63,368 bases of DNA from Chryseobacterium sp. SC28 (GTDB taxonomy: Bacteria > Bacteroidota > Bacteroidia > Flavobacteriales > Weeksellaceae). The notes beneath the pieces are model-generated. The model had not been told where the DNA came from. It saw nothing but the letters and a program-made list of their open reading frames with translations, and made no database searches. The position numbers and the translations under genes were made by a program. Position 1 is the first letter of the stretch; each line of letters begins with the position of its first letter. Below are positions 8,125 to 17,151 of this stretch, piece after piece. Location of the stretch: positions 1 through 63,368 of the forward strand of contig NZ_QOVY01000015.1 in assembly GCF_003932955.1 (NCBI RefSeq), written 5' to 3'.

Positions 8125-8140
8125 ATCAAAATATTACAAA

Positions 8141-9445
8141 ATGAAAAAAATCTGGCAAAAAGACAATACGACAACCAATGATTTGGTTACAAAATTCACC
8201 GTCGGAAAAGACCTGAATTTTGACGAAAAATTAGCAAAATACGATGTCTTGGGTTCTATCGCTCACGCAAAAATGCTGGCAGAAGTTGGATTGATTCGTC
8301 TTGATGAAGAGCAGGCAATCGTGGCAGTTTTGGAAGAAGTTCTCTCAGAAATCGAAAAAGAAAGTTTCGAAATCGATAAAACTGCAGAAGACATCCATTC
8401 TCAAATCGAAAATATCCTCATCGAAAAATTGGGCGAAACCGGAAAGAAAATCCACACGGCAAGATCCAGAAACGACCAGGTTTTGACCGATATAAAACTT
8501 TATCTAATTGATGAAATCCGAGAAATCACGGAACTCACCGATTCCTTTTTTCAGATCTTAAAGGACAAAGCCAACCTTCATAAGGAGGTATTGCTGCCTG
8601 GATACACGCATTTTCAGATTGCGATGCCATCGTCTTTCGGCTTGTGGTTTGGAGCGTATGCAGAATCTTTGGTTGACGATTTGGAATTGCTGTTTGCGAC
8701 TAAGAATATCATTAATAAAAATCCCCTCGGTTCGGCCGCCGGCTATGGATCATCTTTCCCGATTGACAGAGAAAGTACGACGTACAAGCTCGGCTTCAGA
8801 ACCCTGAATTACAACGCAGTTTATGCGCAAATGACGCGCGGTAAATCGGAAAAACTACTGGCCAGTTCGTTGTCGGTTTTAGCAGGAACTCTCAGCAAAT
8901 TCTCTTACGATGTTTGTCTTTATTTAAGCCAAAATTTCGATTTCATAAGCTTTCCGAAAGAATTTACGACCGGAAGCAGTATTATGCCACACAAGAAAAA
9001 TCCGGATATATTCGAATTGGTAAGAGCAAGATGCAACCGGATTCAGGCTTTGCCAAACGAGTTGATTTTGGTAACGAATAATCTGCCTTCAGGTTATCAC
9101 CGAGATTTACAAATGACGAAAGAAATCCTTTTTCCAGCCATCGATTCTTTGAAAGAATGTCTGGAAATCCTGATTTATACACTTCCGAATATCGAAGTGA
9201 AAGAAAATATTCTCGACGACGAAAAGTATAAGTACATTTTCAGCGTCGAGAAAATCAATGAAGAAGTGCAGAACGGGAAATCATTCCGGGAGGCCTATGT
9301 GAAAGTCGGTCAGGAAATAGAAAATGGCGTATTTGAGTATGATTACAAAGAACTCACTCACACACATCAAGGCAGTTTGGGAAACCTTTGCCTCGACGAA
9401 ATCGAATATCAATTTAATAAAATAAGAGATAAATTGTTGGGCTAA
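8141..9445 (+). CDS. argH: Argininosuccinate lyase
   Basis: ArgH splits argininosuccinate into arginine and fumarate, the last pathway step. The family signature GSSIMPHKKNPD is clear, and TARSRNDQV is an active-site segment near the N-terminus. The start is set at 8141 (MKKIWQKDNTTTNDL), giving 434 residues; the longer frame from 8060 reads through a dispersed repeat with a non-family extension. It is the last gene of the operon and converges on the Lrp-type regulator. Confidence 0.94.
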   Translation: MKKIWQKDNTTTNDLVTKFTVGKDLNFDEKLAKYDVLGSIAHAKMLAEVGLIRLDEEQAIVAVLEEVLSEIEKESFEIDKTAEDIHSQIENILIEKLGETGKKIHTARSRNDQVLTDIKLYLIDEIREITELTDSFFQILKDKANLHKEVLLPGYTHFQIAMPSSFGLWFGAYAESLVDDLELLFATKNIINKNPLGSAAGYGSSFPIDRESTTYKLGFRTLNYNAVYAQMTRGKSEKLLASSLSVLAGTLSKFSYDVCLYLSQNFDFISFPKEFTTGSSIMPHKKNPDIFELVRARCNRIQALPNELILVTNNLPSGYHRDLQMTKEILFPAIDSLKECLEILIYTLPNIEVKENILDDEKYKYIFSVEKINEEVQNGKSFREAYVKVGQEIENGVFEYDYKELTHTHQGSLGNLCLDEIEYQFNKIRDKLLG

Positions 9446-9450
9446 ATTAA

Positions 9451-9540
9451 GTCTTTGTTTTCTTTGCTAAGTTTTACGCCTTTGCGAACTTAAAAACGTT
9501 GAATTGCTTAAAAAAACTTTGCGTTCTTTGCATTTAAAAA
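9451..9540 (+). repeat. Dispersed arg-operon repeat, copy e
   Basis: The gap between argH and the convergent regulator holds GCCTTTGCGAACTTAAAAAC followed by ACTTTGCGTTCTTTGCATTT. Orientation matches the other copies. Here it follows the operon instead of preceding a start codon, so its presence does not depend on a downstream gene. Confidence 0.65.
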
Positions 9541-9542
9541 TT

Positions 9543-10004
9543 TTAATCAAGCTTAAATTTCGTAGATTTCTTAATTTCGGCCAAAACGATAGAACTGTGA
9601 TATTGCCCGATGTGCGGGCTGTTTGAGATCACATTGACGGCAAAATGGTTATAGGAATTAATATCTATTGCCAGGATTTTTAGCTGATAGTCATATTCAC
9701 CAGAAAGGCTGATGATTTCTTGCACTTCATCATATTTTGAGATATAATTTTCAAAATCTTTTAATGTGGTTTGAGATTGCTCTTTGAGCCGCACGTTGCA
9801 ATAGACCACGATGTTGATTCCCAGTTTTTCTCGGTTGAGGAGCGCAACATATTTCTCTATAACGCCATTTTTTTCAAGATTTTTGATGCGCTCATAAGTC
9901 GGCGTGAAAGTAAGACCGATTTTTTCGGAGATTTCCTTCACAGAGAGCGTAGAATCGTCCTGAAGAAGGGAAAGTATCAATTTGTCTTTTTTGTCCAAAC
10001 TCAT
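9543..10004 (-). CDS. Lrp/AsnC-family transcriptional regulator
   Basis: The 153-residue protein has an N-terminal AsnC helix-turn-helix (LSVKEISEKIGLTFTPTYER, about residues 19-38) and a C-terminal effector-binding ferredoxin-like domain with LSGEYDYQLKI. Such proteins sense amino acids and control their synthesis or uptake. It lies between the arg operon (convergent) and pyrB (divergent), so control of one or both is plausible but not shown. A clear promoter lies upstream. Confidence 0.9.
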   Translation of the reverse strand: MSLDKKDKLILSLLQDDSTLSVKEISEKIGLTFTPTYERIKNLEKNGVIEKYVALLNREKLGINIVVYCNVRLKEQSQTTLKDFENYISKYDEVQEIISLSGEYDYQLKILAIDINSYNHFAVNVISNSPHIGQYHSSIVLAEIKKSTKFKLD

Positions 10005-10020
10005 AGTAAGATCATTCTTT

Positions 10021-10050
10021 CAAATGTAAAGAAAATATTTGATTGACAAA
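10021..10050 (-). promoter_or_regulatory. Promoter of the Lrp/AsnC gene
   Basis: On the minus strand TTTG (10050-10047), 18 bases of spacer, then TACATTTG (10028-10021) give a near-ideal Bacteroidetes promoter. The start codon is 17 bases further on. Confidence 0.65.
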
Positions 10051-10102
10051 ATTATACACGCAGAAGTTGATTGATTTTACATAAAAAAATGATTGATAAG
10101 AT

Positions 10103-10132
10103 TTCGTAATCTCGAAAATATTGGTACATTTG
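10103..10132 (+). promoter_or_regulatory. Promoter of the pyrB leader
   Basis: TTCG (10103-10106, weak -33), 18 bases of spacer and TACATTTG (10125-10132). The expected transcription start falls about 10137-10141, almost on the leader ATG at 10139, so the leader mRNA may have little or no 5' untranslated region. Confidence 0.55.
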
Positions 10133-10138
10133 CAGCTA

Positions 10139-10213
10139 ATGAATCTGGAACAGAATTTAGCGACAAAAATATTTGGCAGTATTGCCGACAACAACAATAT
10201 TTTTTATATTTAG
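10139..10213 (+). CDS. Putative pyrB leader peptide (24 residues)
   Basis: A short ORF starts 6 bases after the TACATTTG promoter element and ends with TAG at 10211-10213, where the last G is also the first base of the terminator stem. It encodes 24 residues, beginning MNLEQNLATK and ending NNNIFYI. The last codons lie in a T-rich tract (AATATTTTTTATATTTAG). Position, T-rich end and stop-codon placement match the pyrL leader of E. coli pyrBI, where low UTP slows RNA polymerase and lets the ribosome block the terminator. Function is inferred from architecture; the peptide itself is probably unimportant. Confidence 0.55.
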   Translation: MNLEQNLATKIFGSIADNNNIFYI

Positions 10214-10240
10214 CGGAGTCTTTTAGGCTTCGTTTTTTTT
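10213..10240 (+). terminator. Intrinsic terminator/attenuator in front of pyrB
   Basis: GCGGAGTC (10213-10220) pairs with GGCTTCGT (10226-10233), allowing G-U pairs, across loop TTTTA, followed by seven T (10234-10240). It lies between the leader ORF and pyrB, 17 bases before the pyrB ATG. A ribosome at the leader stop codon would cover the 5' arm and prevent termination. Confidence 0.65.
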
Positions 10241-10257
10241 ATTTATAAATTTGAAAT

Positions 10258-11160
10258 ATGATCAAGCTGTCCCGCGTCTCTACAGAGAGCATAGAAAAAA
10301 TTTTACAAGAATCACAGGAATTTGCCGACGGTAAAGTCAGCACAATTAAAGGCGATGTGTTCGCTGCCAACCTGTTTTTTGAGAATAGCACCAGAACCAA
10401 AACAAGCTTCGAAATGGCCGAGAAGAAACTCGGATTGCAAGTCATCGATTTCGAAGCCGAAAACAGCTCGATTGCCAAAGGCGAAACGCTTTCGGATACC
10501 GTCAAAACCTTGGAAGCCATCGGCGTAGAACTGGCCGTCATCAGACATCCGGAAAAAAGATATTATGACCAGCTTCAGGATGTTAACCTTTGCATCGTCA
10601 ATGCCGGCGATGGTGTTGGAAGTCATCCGACACAGGCTATTTTGGATGCGCTGACGATCATTCAGGAATTTGGCAAGATCGAAGGTCTCAACATCGGAAT
10701 CGTGGGCGATGTCAAGCACAGCCGTGTGGCGAACTCGGCTTCCGGACTGTTCCGGAGATTGGGTGCTAAAGTCTATTTCTCGGGACCCGAATTCTGGTTT
10801 GACGAAGGAATGCTGGTCAACGGAACGTATATGCAGTTCGACAGCCTCGTGAAAGGTGTGGATGTTTTGATGTTGTTAAGAATCCAACACGAGCGTCACG
10901 AGCGGCATTTCAACTTCAAACCCGAAGATTATCTCAAGAAATTCGGTTTGACAAAAGAAAGAGAAAAGAAAATGAAACCCAATGCCATCATTATGCATCC
11001 GGCGCCCATCAATAGAGGCGTGGAAATAGATTCGGATTTGGTGGAATGTGAAAGATCGAGAATTTTCAAGCAAATGCGGAATAGTGTTTTTGCAAGGATG
11101 GCGATTCTCAAATATGATCTGGAGGAAAGAGGTTTCGAGTTTATCGATTCCAAAAATTAA
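10258..11160 (+). CDS. pyrB: Aspartate carbamoyltransferase, catalytic subunit
   Basis: PyrB makes carbamoyl-aspartate from carbamoyl phosphate and aspartate, the committed step of pyrimidine synthesis. STRTKTS (residues 44-50) binds carbamoyl phosphate and HPAPINRG (from His247) is the second active-site loop. The 300-residue length fits catalytic chains. No pyrI regulatory chain follows; carA does. Expression is probably set by the leader and attenuator upstream. Confidence 0.95.
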   Translation: MIKLSRVSTESIEKILQESQEFADGKVSTIKGDVFAANLFFENSTRTKTSFEMAEKKLGLQVIDFEAENSSIAKGETLSDTVKTLEAIGVELAVIRHPEKRYYDQLQDVNLCIVNAGDGVGSHPTQAILDALTIIQEFGKIEGLNIGIVGDVKHSRVANSASGLFRRLGAKVYFSGPEFWFDEGMLVNGTYMQFDSLVKGVDVLMLLRIQHERHERHFNFKPEDYLKKFGLTKEREKKMKPNAIIMHPAPINRGVEIDSDLVECERSRIFKQMRNSVFARMAILKYDLEERGFEFIDSKN

Positions 11161-11168
11161 TATTAATT

Positions 11169-11193
11169 CACGCTTTTCGGGCGTGTTTTTTTT
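11169..11193 (+). terminator. Terminator-like hairpin between pyrB and carA
   Basis: CACGC (11169-11173), loop TTTTCGG and GCGTG (11181-11185) are followed by eight T. The stem is short but the T-run is strong. It starts 9 bases after the pyrB stop, so it may end or reduce transcription into carA. Confidence 0.6.
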
Positions 11194-11264
11194 GAGTAAA
11201 AATGAAATAAAGAAAAAAGAAACAAGAAACAAGAAATCTCGATTCTTAAATCTATAAAAAGTAA

Positions 11265-12347
11265 ATGAAAAAGAAATTAATATTAGAATCCGGAGAAGTA
11301 TTCAATGGGATAGGATTTGGCGCAGAACAGGATACTGCCGGCGAAGTGGTTTTCAACACCGGGATGACGGGTTACCAGGAATTGATTTCTGACCCCAGCT
11401 ATTGCGGACAAATCGTTTGTATGACCTATCCTTTGATCGGAAATTACGGTATCAACCGCGACGATTACGAAAGCATCGAACCGGCCATCAAAGGTTTAAT
11501 CGTGAAAGAATTGTGCGATTTGCCTTCCAATTTCCGAACTCAAATGACTTTGGACGAGTTTTTTATCAAGAAAAATCTCTCGGGAATTTCAGGAATCGAC
11601 ACCAGAAGACTGACCAGAATCCTTCGTAATAAAGGTGTTGTAAAGGGAAAAGTCGTGAATGCTGAAACGGACGAAAATTCCGTGATTGAAGAATTGAAAG
11701 TGACCAATTTCCCAATCAACCAAGTAGAACAGGTTTCCACAAAAACAGCTTATGCAAGTCCGGGAAGAGGCTTCAAAGTCGTGTTGGTAGATTTCGGTTC
11801 CAAGTTGGGAATCATTCGCGAATTGTCTCAAAGAAATTGCGACATCATCGTGGTTTCTCAGGACACAACAGCAGAAGAAATTTTATTGATGGATCCGGAC
11901 GGAATAATGCTTTCCAACGGTCCCGGCGACCCGGAAGATGTAAAAGGTGCTTCAGAAATGATCAATGGATTGCTTGGAAAAGTGCCGATTTTTGGGATTT
12001 GTTTGGGGCATCAATTGATTGGTTTGGCTTGTGGCGCAAAAACTTATAAACTGAAATTCGGTCACAGAGGTGGCAATCATCCGGTTTTGGATTTAGAAAA
12101 AAATAAAGTGGCCATCACTTCTCAGAATCACGGTTACGCAATTGACCGGGAATCTTTGAAAGACACAGACTTAATCGAAACACACATCGCACTGAACGAC
12201 AGAACCAACGAAGGTTTGAAGCACAAAATCCATCCTTGTTTCTCAGTTCAATACCACCCGGAAGCAAGTCCAGGACCTGAAGATGCGAATTATCTATTTG
12301 ATGATTTTATAGATTTAATGTATCAATTTAAGAATGTAACAGTCTAA
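11265..12347 (+). CDS. carA: Carbamoyl-phosphate synthase, small (glutaminase) subunit
   Basis: CarA releases ammonia from glutamine and passes it to CarB. The class I amidotransferase nucleophile is Cys246 in GICLGHQ, and the His-Glu pair is in QYHPEASPGP near the C-terminus. Length is 360 residues. The partner carB is separated by a small four-helix-bundle gene. Product carbamoyl phosphate is used by both PyrB and ArgF' of this window. Confidence 0.95.
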   Translation: MKKKLILESGEVFNGIGFGAEQDTAGEVVFNTGMTGYQELISDPSYCGQIVCMTYPLIGNYGINRDDYESIEPAIKGLIVKELCDLPSNFRTQMTLDEFFIKKNLSGISGIDTRRLTRILRNKGVVKGKVVNAETDENSVIEELKVTNFPINQVEQVSTKTAYASPGRGFKVVLVDFGSKLGIIRELSQRNCDIIVVSQDTTAEEILLMDPDGIMLSNGPGDPEDVKGASEMINGLLGKVPIFGICLGHQLIGLACGAKTYKLKFGHRGGNHPVLDLEKNKVAITSQNHGYAIDRESLKDTDLIETHIALNDRTNEGLKHKIHPCFSVQYHPEASPGPEDANYLFDDFIDLMYQFKNVTV

Positions 12348-12366
12348 CAATTCATCAAATAATCCA

Positions 12367-12729
12367 ATGATAAATTTTGAGAATAATCCTTTAATCACAA
12401 AAACAGTAAAATTTTCATTAGATATTATTGATTATTGTGAACTTTTGGAAGAGAAAAAGAAATACGTGATTGCCAAACAATTGTTACGTGCAGGAACTAG
12501 TATTGGTGCTAATTCATTTGAAGCACAAAATCCGTACAGCAAAAAAGATTTTATTCATAAAATAAAAATTGCTGCGAAAGAACTTGAAGAAACAAAATAT
12601 TGGCTGTATCTCTGTAAACATTCTCCTAATTATCCTTTTGATGAAAATTTAGAATTACAGCTAATAGAAATAGGAAAAATAATTTATAAAATATTAAGTA
12701 CAAGTCTATCAAAAGAAAAAGGCTCGTAA
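12367..12729 (+). CDS. Four-helix-bundle protein of the 23S rRNA intervening-sequence (S23) family
   Basis: The 120-residue protein shows the family pattern [15 protein letters not shown] (about residues 40-54) followed by [20 protein letters not shown]. Relatives occur inside 23S rRNA intervening sequences and also as free-standing genes; their molecular role is unknown. The gene is unusually AT-rich against carA and carB and sits 19 bases after carA and 43 before carB, so it looks like an insertion into a carAB operon. The reading frame is intact. Confidence 0.85.
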   Translation: MINFENNPLITKTVKFSLDIIDYCELLEEKKKYVIAKQLLRAGTSIGANSFEAQNPYSKKDFIHKIKIAAKELEETKYWLYLCKHSPNYPFDENLELQLIEIGKIIYKILSTSLSKEKGS

Positions 12730-12772
12730 CATTGTTACACTGTTAAATTTATACATTGTTATATTAATTAAA

Positions 12773-15700
12773 ATGAAAAGAACAGACATAAAAACAATTT
12801 TAGTAATCGGCTCAGGTCCCATCATCATTGGCCAGGCTGCGGAATTTGATTATTCGGGAACACAGGCTTGCCTTTCCCTGAGAGAGGAAGGTTACAGCGT
12901 GATTCTAATCAATTCCAATCCGGCAACGATTATGACCGACAAGGAGATTGCCGATAAAGTTTATATCGAACCGATTTCTCTGGAATTCGTTTCCAGAATT
13001 ATCAGAAAAGAACGTCCGGACGCCTTGTTGCCGACTTTAGGTGGACAAACCGGACTTAATATGGCCGTGGAATTACAGAAATCCGGAATCCTGGAGGAAT
13101 GTAAAGTGGAAGTTTTAGGAACCAAATTAGACGCCATCAACCAAGCCGAAGACAGAGACCTTTTCCGCGAATTGATGCACGAATTGAACGAGCCCGTTCC
13201 AGATTCCGACATCGTAACAACCGTGGAAGGCGCGATTAACTTTGCCAATAGAATCGGTTATCCGGTCATCGTTCGTCCCGCTTTTACAATGGGCGGAACA
13301 GGTGGTGGAATTGCGTCAACAGAAAGCGAACTTCGCGAAATTGCTGAATTGGGATTGAAATATTCACCCGTGACGCAGTGTTTGATAGAGAAATCCATCG
13401 CAGGTTTTAAAGAGATTGAATACGAAGTGATGCGTGACAAAAACGACAACGCCATCGTAGTTTGTAATATGGAAAACATCGACCCGGTTGGCGTTCACAC
13501 GGGAGATTCCATCGTGGTTGCGCCTTCGCAAACGCTTTCCGATAGAGAATATCAGATGCTGCGAAATGCATCTCTCAAAATCATCCGAGCTTTAGGAATC
13601 GAAGGCGGCTGCAACGTTCAGTTGGCTCTCGACCCAAATTCTTTTGATTATTATATCATTGAAGTGAATCCAAGAGTATCGCGTTCATCGGCTTTGGCAA
13701 GTAAAGCAACTGGTTATCCGATTGCAAAAATCGCTGCAAAAATTGCTGTTGGATTGACATTGGACGAAATTAAAAATCCTGTAACCGGAACGTCTTACGC
13801 TTGTTTCGAGCCAGCTTTGGATTATGTCGTGACCAAGTTTCCAAGATTCCCTTTCGATAAATTTGAAACGGCGGACAGAAGATTGTCAACGCAGATGAAA
13901 GCAACCGGAGAAGTAATGGCCATCGGAAGAAACTTCGAGGAATCTTTGCATAAGGCCATCCGTTCTTTGGAAACCGGACTTCGTCATTTGGGACTGAAAA
14001 CCAAACAAGCTCTGGCGCTTACCGACGAGGAAATCGAACGAAGAATCCGCGTTTGTGATGACGAAAGATTGTTCATCATCGGCGACGCTTTGCGAAGAGG
14101 TTACGACTGGGAACAAATCGTTGAATGGAGCAAAATCGATAAATTCTTTATCTGGAAAATCAAAAAATTAATTGATTTCGAGAAAATAATTGCAGCCAAC
14201 AAATTCGATAAAGAAACGCTCATTGAGGCTAAAAAATTAGGTTTTGCAGACCTTAATATCGCTCATCTTTGGGAAACGACACAGCGTGAAGTTTTCAATT
14301 TCAGAAAAGAAAACGGCGTGATGCCGGTTTACAAAATGGTGGATACTTGCGCCGCAGAATTTGAATCGGAAACACCTTATTTCTACGGAACTTACGAGGA
14401 GGAAAATGAAAGCGTCGTTTCTGACAAGGAAAAAATCATCGTTCTTGGTTCTGGTCCAATTAGAATCGGTCAGGGTGTAGAGTTCGATTATGCAACGGTT
14501 CATTCGGTTTGGGCGATTCAGCAGATGGGTTACGAGGCGATTATCATTAATAATAATCCGGAAACGGTTTCCACAGATTTTTCGATTGCGGACAAATTAT
14601 ATTTCGAGCCTTTGGCTGAGGAAGACGTGATGAACATCATCGAACTCGAAAAACCAAAAGGCGTTGTGGTTCAGTTTGGCGGACAAACTGCCATCAACTT
14701 AGCGGATAAATTAGCGGCGCACGGCGTTCAAATCTTGGGAACTTCACTCGAAGATTTGGATAGAGCGGAAAACAGAGATAAATTTGAAAAAGCGCTTCAG
14801 GAATTGGGCATTCCTCAACCGCTCGGTAAAACTTCGACTTCAAAAGAAGAAGCGATTGTGATTGCCAACGAAATTGGTTATCCGGTTTTGGTTCGTCCGA
14901 GTTATGTTTTGGGCGGACGCGCGATGGAAATTGTTTATAACGAAGAAGAACTGTCTTATTATATGGAAAATGCCGTGGAAGCCAGCCCCGATCAGCCGGT
15001 TTTGATCGACCGATATTTGACGGGTCAAGAAGTGGAAGTGGATGCCATCTGTGACGGCGAAACGACCGTGATTCCCGGGATTATGGAACATATCGAAAGA
15101 GCCGGAGTGCATTCCGGAGATTCCATCGCTGTTTATCCACCACAACATTTGACGGAAACTCAAATCAAAACTCTTGAAGATTACACATTAAGATTAGCTA
15201 AAGGATTGAAAGTCATAGGATTGATGAATATTCAATACGTCATTTCCAACGGAGAAGTTTTCGTAATCGAGGTGAATCCACGGTCGTCCAGAACCGTTCC
15301 TTTCTTGTCCAAAATCACGGATGTTCCGATGGCAAATCTTGCTACAAAAGCAATCCTCGGAGCCCAATTGAAAGACCTTGGTTACACATCCGGATTGATT
15401 CCGAATAAAGAAGGCATTTTCGTTAAAGTCCCCGTATTCTCTTTCAGCAAACTCACGAAAGTGGATATCCAGTTGGGCCCGGAAATGAAATCAACCGGCG
15501 AAGTGATGGGCAAAGATTCCACCTTCGAAAAGGCTTTGTACAAAGGCTTGATCGGAGCCGGACGGAAAGTTCCGACGCACGGATCGATTTTATTTACAGT
15601 CGCCGATCAGGACAAGGAAGAAGCGTCTGAAATCGCGCGAAGATTCCACACCATCGGCTTCAGAATCTGGGCAACCGAAGGCACTGCGAAGTATTTTGAA

Positions 15701-15952
15701 GAAAAAGGAATTCCGACCAAAATAGGTTACAAGATTGGAGAAGAAGATGTCAATTTGATTGATTTGATTCAAAAAGGAAAAGTCCAGTACGTTGTCAATA
15801 CAACTACGAAAGGGAAACAAGCCGAAAGAGACGGTTTCCAAATCAGAAGAATGAGCGTTGAAAACGGTGTACCCTGTCTGACATCGATGGATACAGTTGA
15901 AGCGATTTTGAAGGTGATTGAGAGTATGACTTTTAAGATGGAAGTGATGTGA
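12773..15952 (+). CDS. carB: Carbamoyl-phosphate synthase, large subunit
   Basis: The 1059-residue protein has two homologous ATP-grasp halves. The first, starting near [17 protein letters not shown], makes and phosphorylates carboxyphosphate to carbamate; the second, starting near [16 protein letters not shown], phosphorylates carbamate. The C-terminal 130 or so residues form the MGS-like allosteric domain, where UMP or ornithine act in E. coli. It works with CarA, feeding PyrB and ArgF'. Confidence 0.96.
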   Translation: MKRTDIKTILVIGSGPIIIGQAAEFDYSGTQACLSLREEGYSVILINSNPATIMTDKEIADKVYIEPISLEFVSRIIRKERPDALLPTLGGQTGLNMAVELQKSGILEECKVEVLGTKLDAINQAEDRDLFRELMHELNEPVPDSDIVTTVEGAINFANRIGYPVIVRPAFTMGGTGGGIASTESELREIAELGLKYSPVTQCLIEKSIAGFKEIEYEVMRDKNDNAIVVCNMENIDPVGVHTGDSIVVAPSQTLSDREYQMLRNASLKIIRALGIEGGCNVQLALDPNSFDYYIIEVNPRVSRSSALASKATGYPIAKIAAKIAVGLTLDEIKNPVTGTSYACFEPALDYVVTKFPRFPFDKFETADRRLSTQMKATGEVMAIGRNFEESLHKAIRSLETGLRHLGLKTKQALALTDEEIERRIRVCDDERLFIIGDALRRGYDWEQIVEWSKIDKFFIWKIKKLIDFEKIIAANKFDKETLIEAKKLGFADLNIAHLWETTQREVFNFRKENGVMPVYKMVDTCAAEFESETPYFYGTYEEENESVVSDKEKIIVLGSGPIRIGQGVEFDYATVHSVWAIQQMGYEAIIINNNPETVSTDFSIADKLYFEPLAEEDVMNIIELEKPKGVVVQFGGQTAINLADKLAAHGVQILGTSLEDLDRAENRDKFEKALQELGIPQPLGKTSTSKEEAIVIANEIGYPVLVRPSYVLGGRAMEIVYNEEELSYYMENAVEASPDQPVLIDRYLTGQEVEVDAICDGETTVIPGIMEHIERAGVHSGDSIAVYPPQHLTETQIKTLEDYTLRLAKGLKVIGLMNIQYVISNGEVFVIEVNPRSSRTVPFLSKITDVPMANLATKAILGAQLKDLGYTSGLIPNKEGIFVKVPVFSFSKLTKVDIQLGPEMKSTGEVMGKDSTFEKALYKGLIGAGRKVPTHGSILFTVADQDKEEASEIARRFHTIGFRIWATEGTAKYFEEKGIPTKIGYKIGEEDVNLIDLIQKGKVQYVVNTTTKGKQAERDGFQIRRMSVENGVPCLTSMDTVEAILKVIESMTFKMEVM

Positions 15953-16085
15953 TTTGGAGCTCGCGATTTATAGAGCCGAAAATCTTTGAATATTTCAACA
16001 AAAATACAAAAAATTACTTGTCCATTTTTCGGTTGTTGCATCATTTCGAAACTTCTAAATTTGTTTCATTAATCCACCACAACTT

Positions 16086-17141
16086 ATGAATATCAGTTTC
16101 GAGCAGATGTTTCAGGCTTCTTTCCGAAAAGATTCGCAGTTCGAAGGCGTCTTTTGGATGGGTGTAAAAACCACGGGAATCTTCTGCCGCCCCACTTGTA
16201 CCGCCAGAAAACCAAAGTCGGAAAATGTCGAGTTTTTTCTTAATATAAAAGACGCGATTCTCAATGGATACCGGCCTTGCAAAATTTGCAAACCGCTGGA
16301 AAATCCCAATGAGACGCCGATGGAAATTCAAAAGTTGATCAATGAATTATCCGAAAATCCGGAACTCAAATTCAAAGATTTGGATTTAATTAATAGAGGT
16401 TTGGAGCCCGCAACCGTGCGCCGATGGTTTCTGAAACACCACGGAATGACTTTTCACGCTTTTCAAAGAATGATCAAGATCAACTCGGCTTTCAAAAAAA
16501 TACATCAAGGTGAAAATATCTTGGACGTCGCTCTGGATAATGGTTACGAAAGCCTCAGCGGTTTCAATGATCATTTCAAATCCATCATCGGGATGTCTCC
16601 AAAAAAATCGAAACTGGAAAAAATTATCGATCTCCAAAGGATCGAAACGCCACTCGGAACGATGATTGCCTGCGCCGACGAAAACGGAATTTGTCTGCTG
16701 GAATATTCTGACAGAAAATCTTTTTCGAAAGAGTTGCAGGAGATTTCAAAATTTTTAAAAGCCAACATTATTCCGGGCAACAATCCTCATTTTCAGACTC
16801 TAAAAACAGAACTTCAGGAATATTTTGCGGGAAAGAGGAAAGAGTTCACGGTTCCGCTCTCAATGGTTGGCACAGATTTTCAGAAGCAAGTCTGGGACAT
16901 TCTGAGAAGCATTCCGTACGGAACCACCATAAGCTACGAGCAGCAAGCCAATCTTCTTGGAAATCCAAAAGCAGTTCGAGCCGTTGCCAATGCCAATGGA
17001 CTTAATAAAATTTCGATTATCATTCCTTGCCACAGAGTCATCGGAGCCAACGGAACTTTGACAGGCTACGGCGGCGGAATATGGCGAAAGCAGAAATTGC
17101 TGGAGCTGGAAAAGTCGATTTTGAAAAAAGTTGAGCATTGA
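16086..17141 (+). CDS. ada: Ada-type bifunctional transcription activator and O6-methylguanine-DNA methyltransferase
   Basis: The protein repairs alkylated DNA and, by analogy with E. coli Ada, activates repair genes when its zinc-site cysteine is methylated. Four zinc cysteines are at 34, 38 (FCRPTC), 65 and 68 (PCKICKP). An AraC-type helix-turn-helix follows (ILDVALDNGYESLSGFNDHF, about residues 140-159), then a methyltransferase domain with active-site Cys315 in IIPCHRVIG. The 351-residue length matches full Ada. It stands alone on the plus strand and converges on the DUF3037 gene. Confidence 0.93.
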   Translation: MNISFEQMFQASFRKDSQFEGVFWMGVKTTGIFCRPTCTARKPKSENVEFFLNIKDAILNGYRPCKICKPLENPNETPMEIQKLINELSENPELKFKDLDLINRGLEPATVRRWFLKHHGMTFHAFQRMIKINSAFKKIHQGENILDVALDNGYESLSGFNDHFKSIIGMSPKKSKLEKIIDLQRIETPLGTMIACADENGICLLEYSDRKSFSKELQEISKFLKANIIPGNNPHFQTLKTELQEYFAGKRKEFTVPLSMVGTDFQKQVWDILRSIPYGTTISYEQQANLLGNPKAVRAVANANGLNKISIIIPCHRVIGANGTLTGYGGGIWRKQKLLELEKSILKKVEH

Positions 17142-17151
17142 CCAGAGTTGC

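Noticed and set aside
8060-8140. Upstream in-frame ATG for ArgH
   Set aside because: The extension is a translation of repeat copy d; known ArgH proteins begin near MKKIWQKD.
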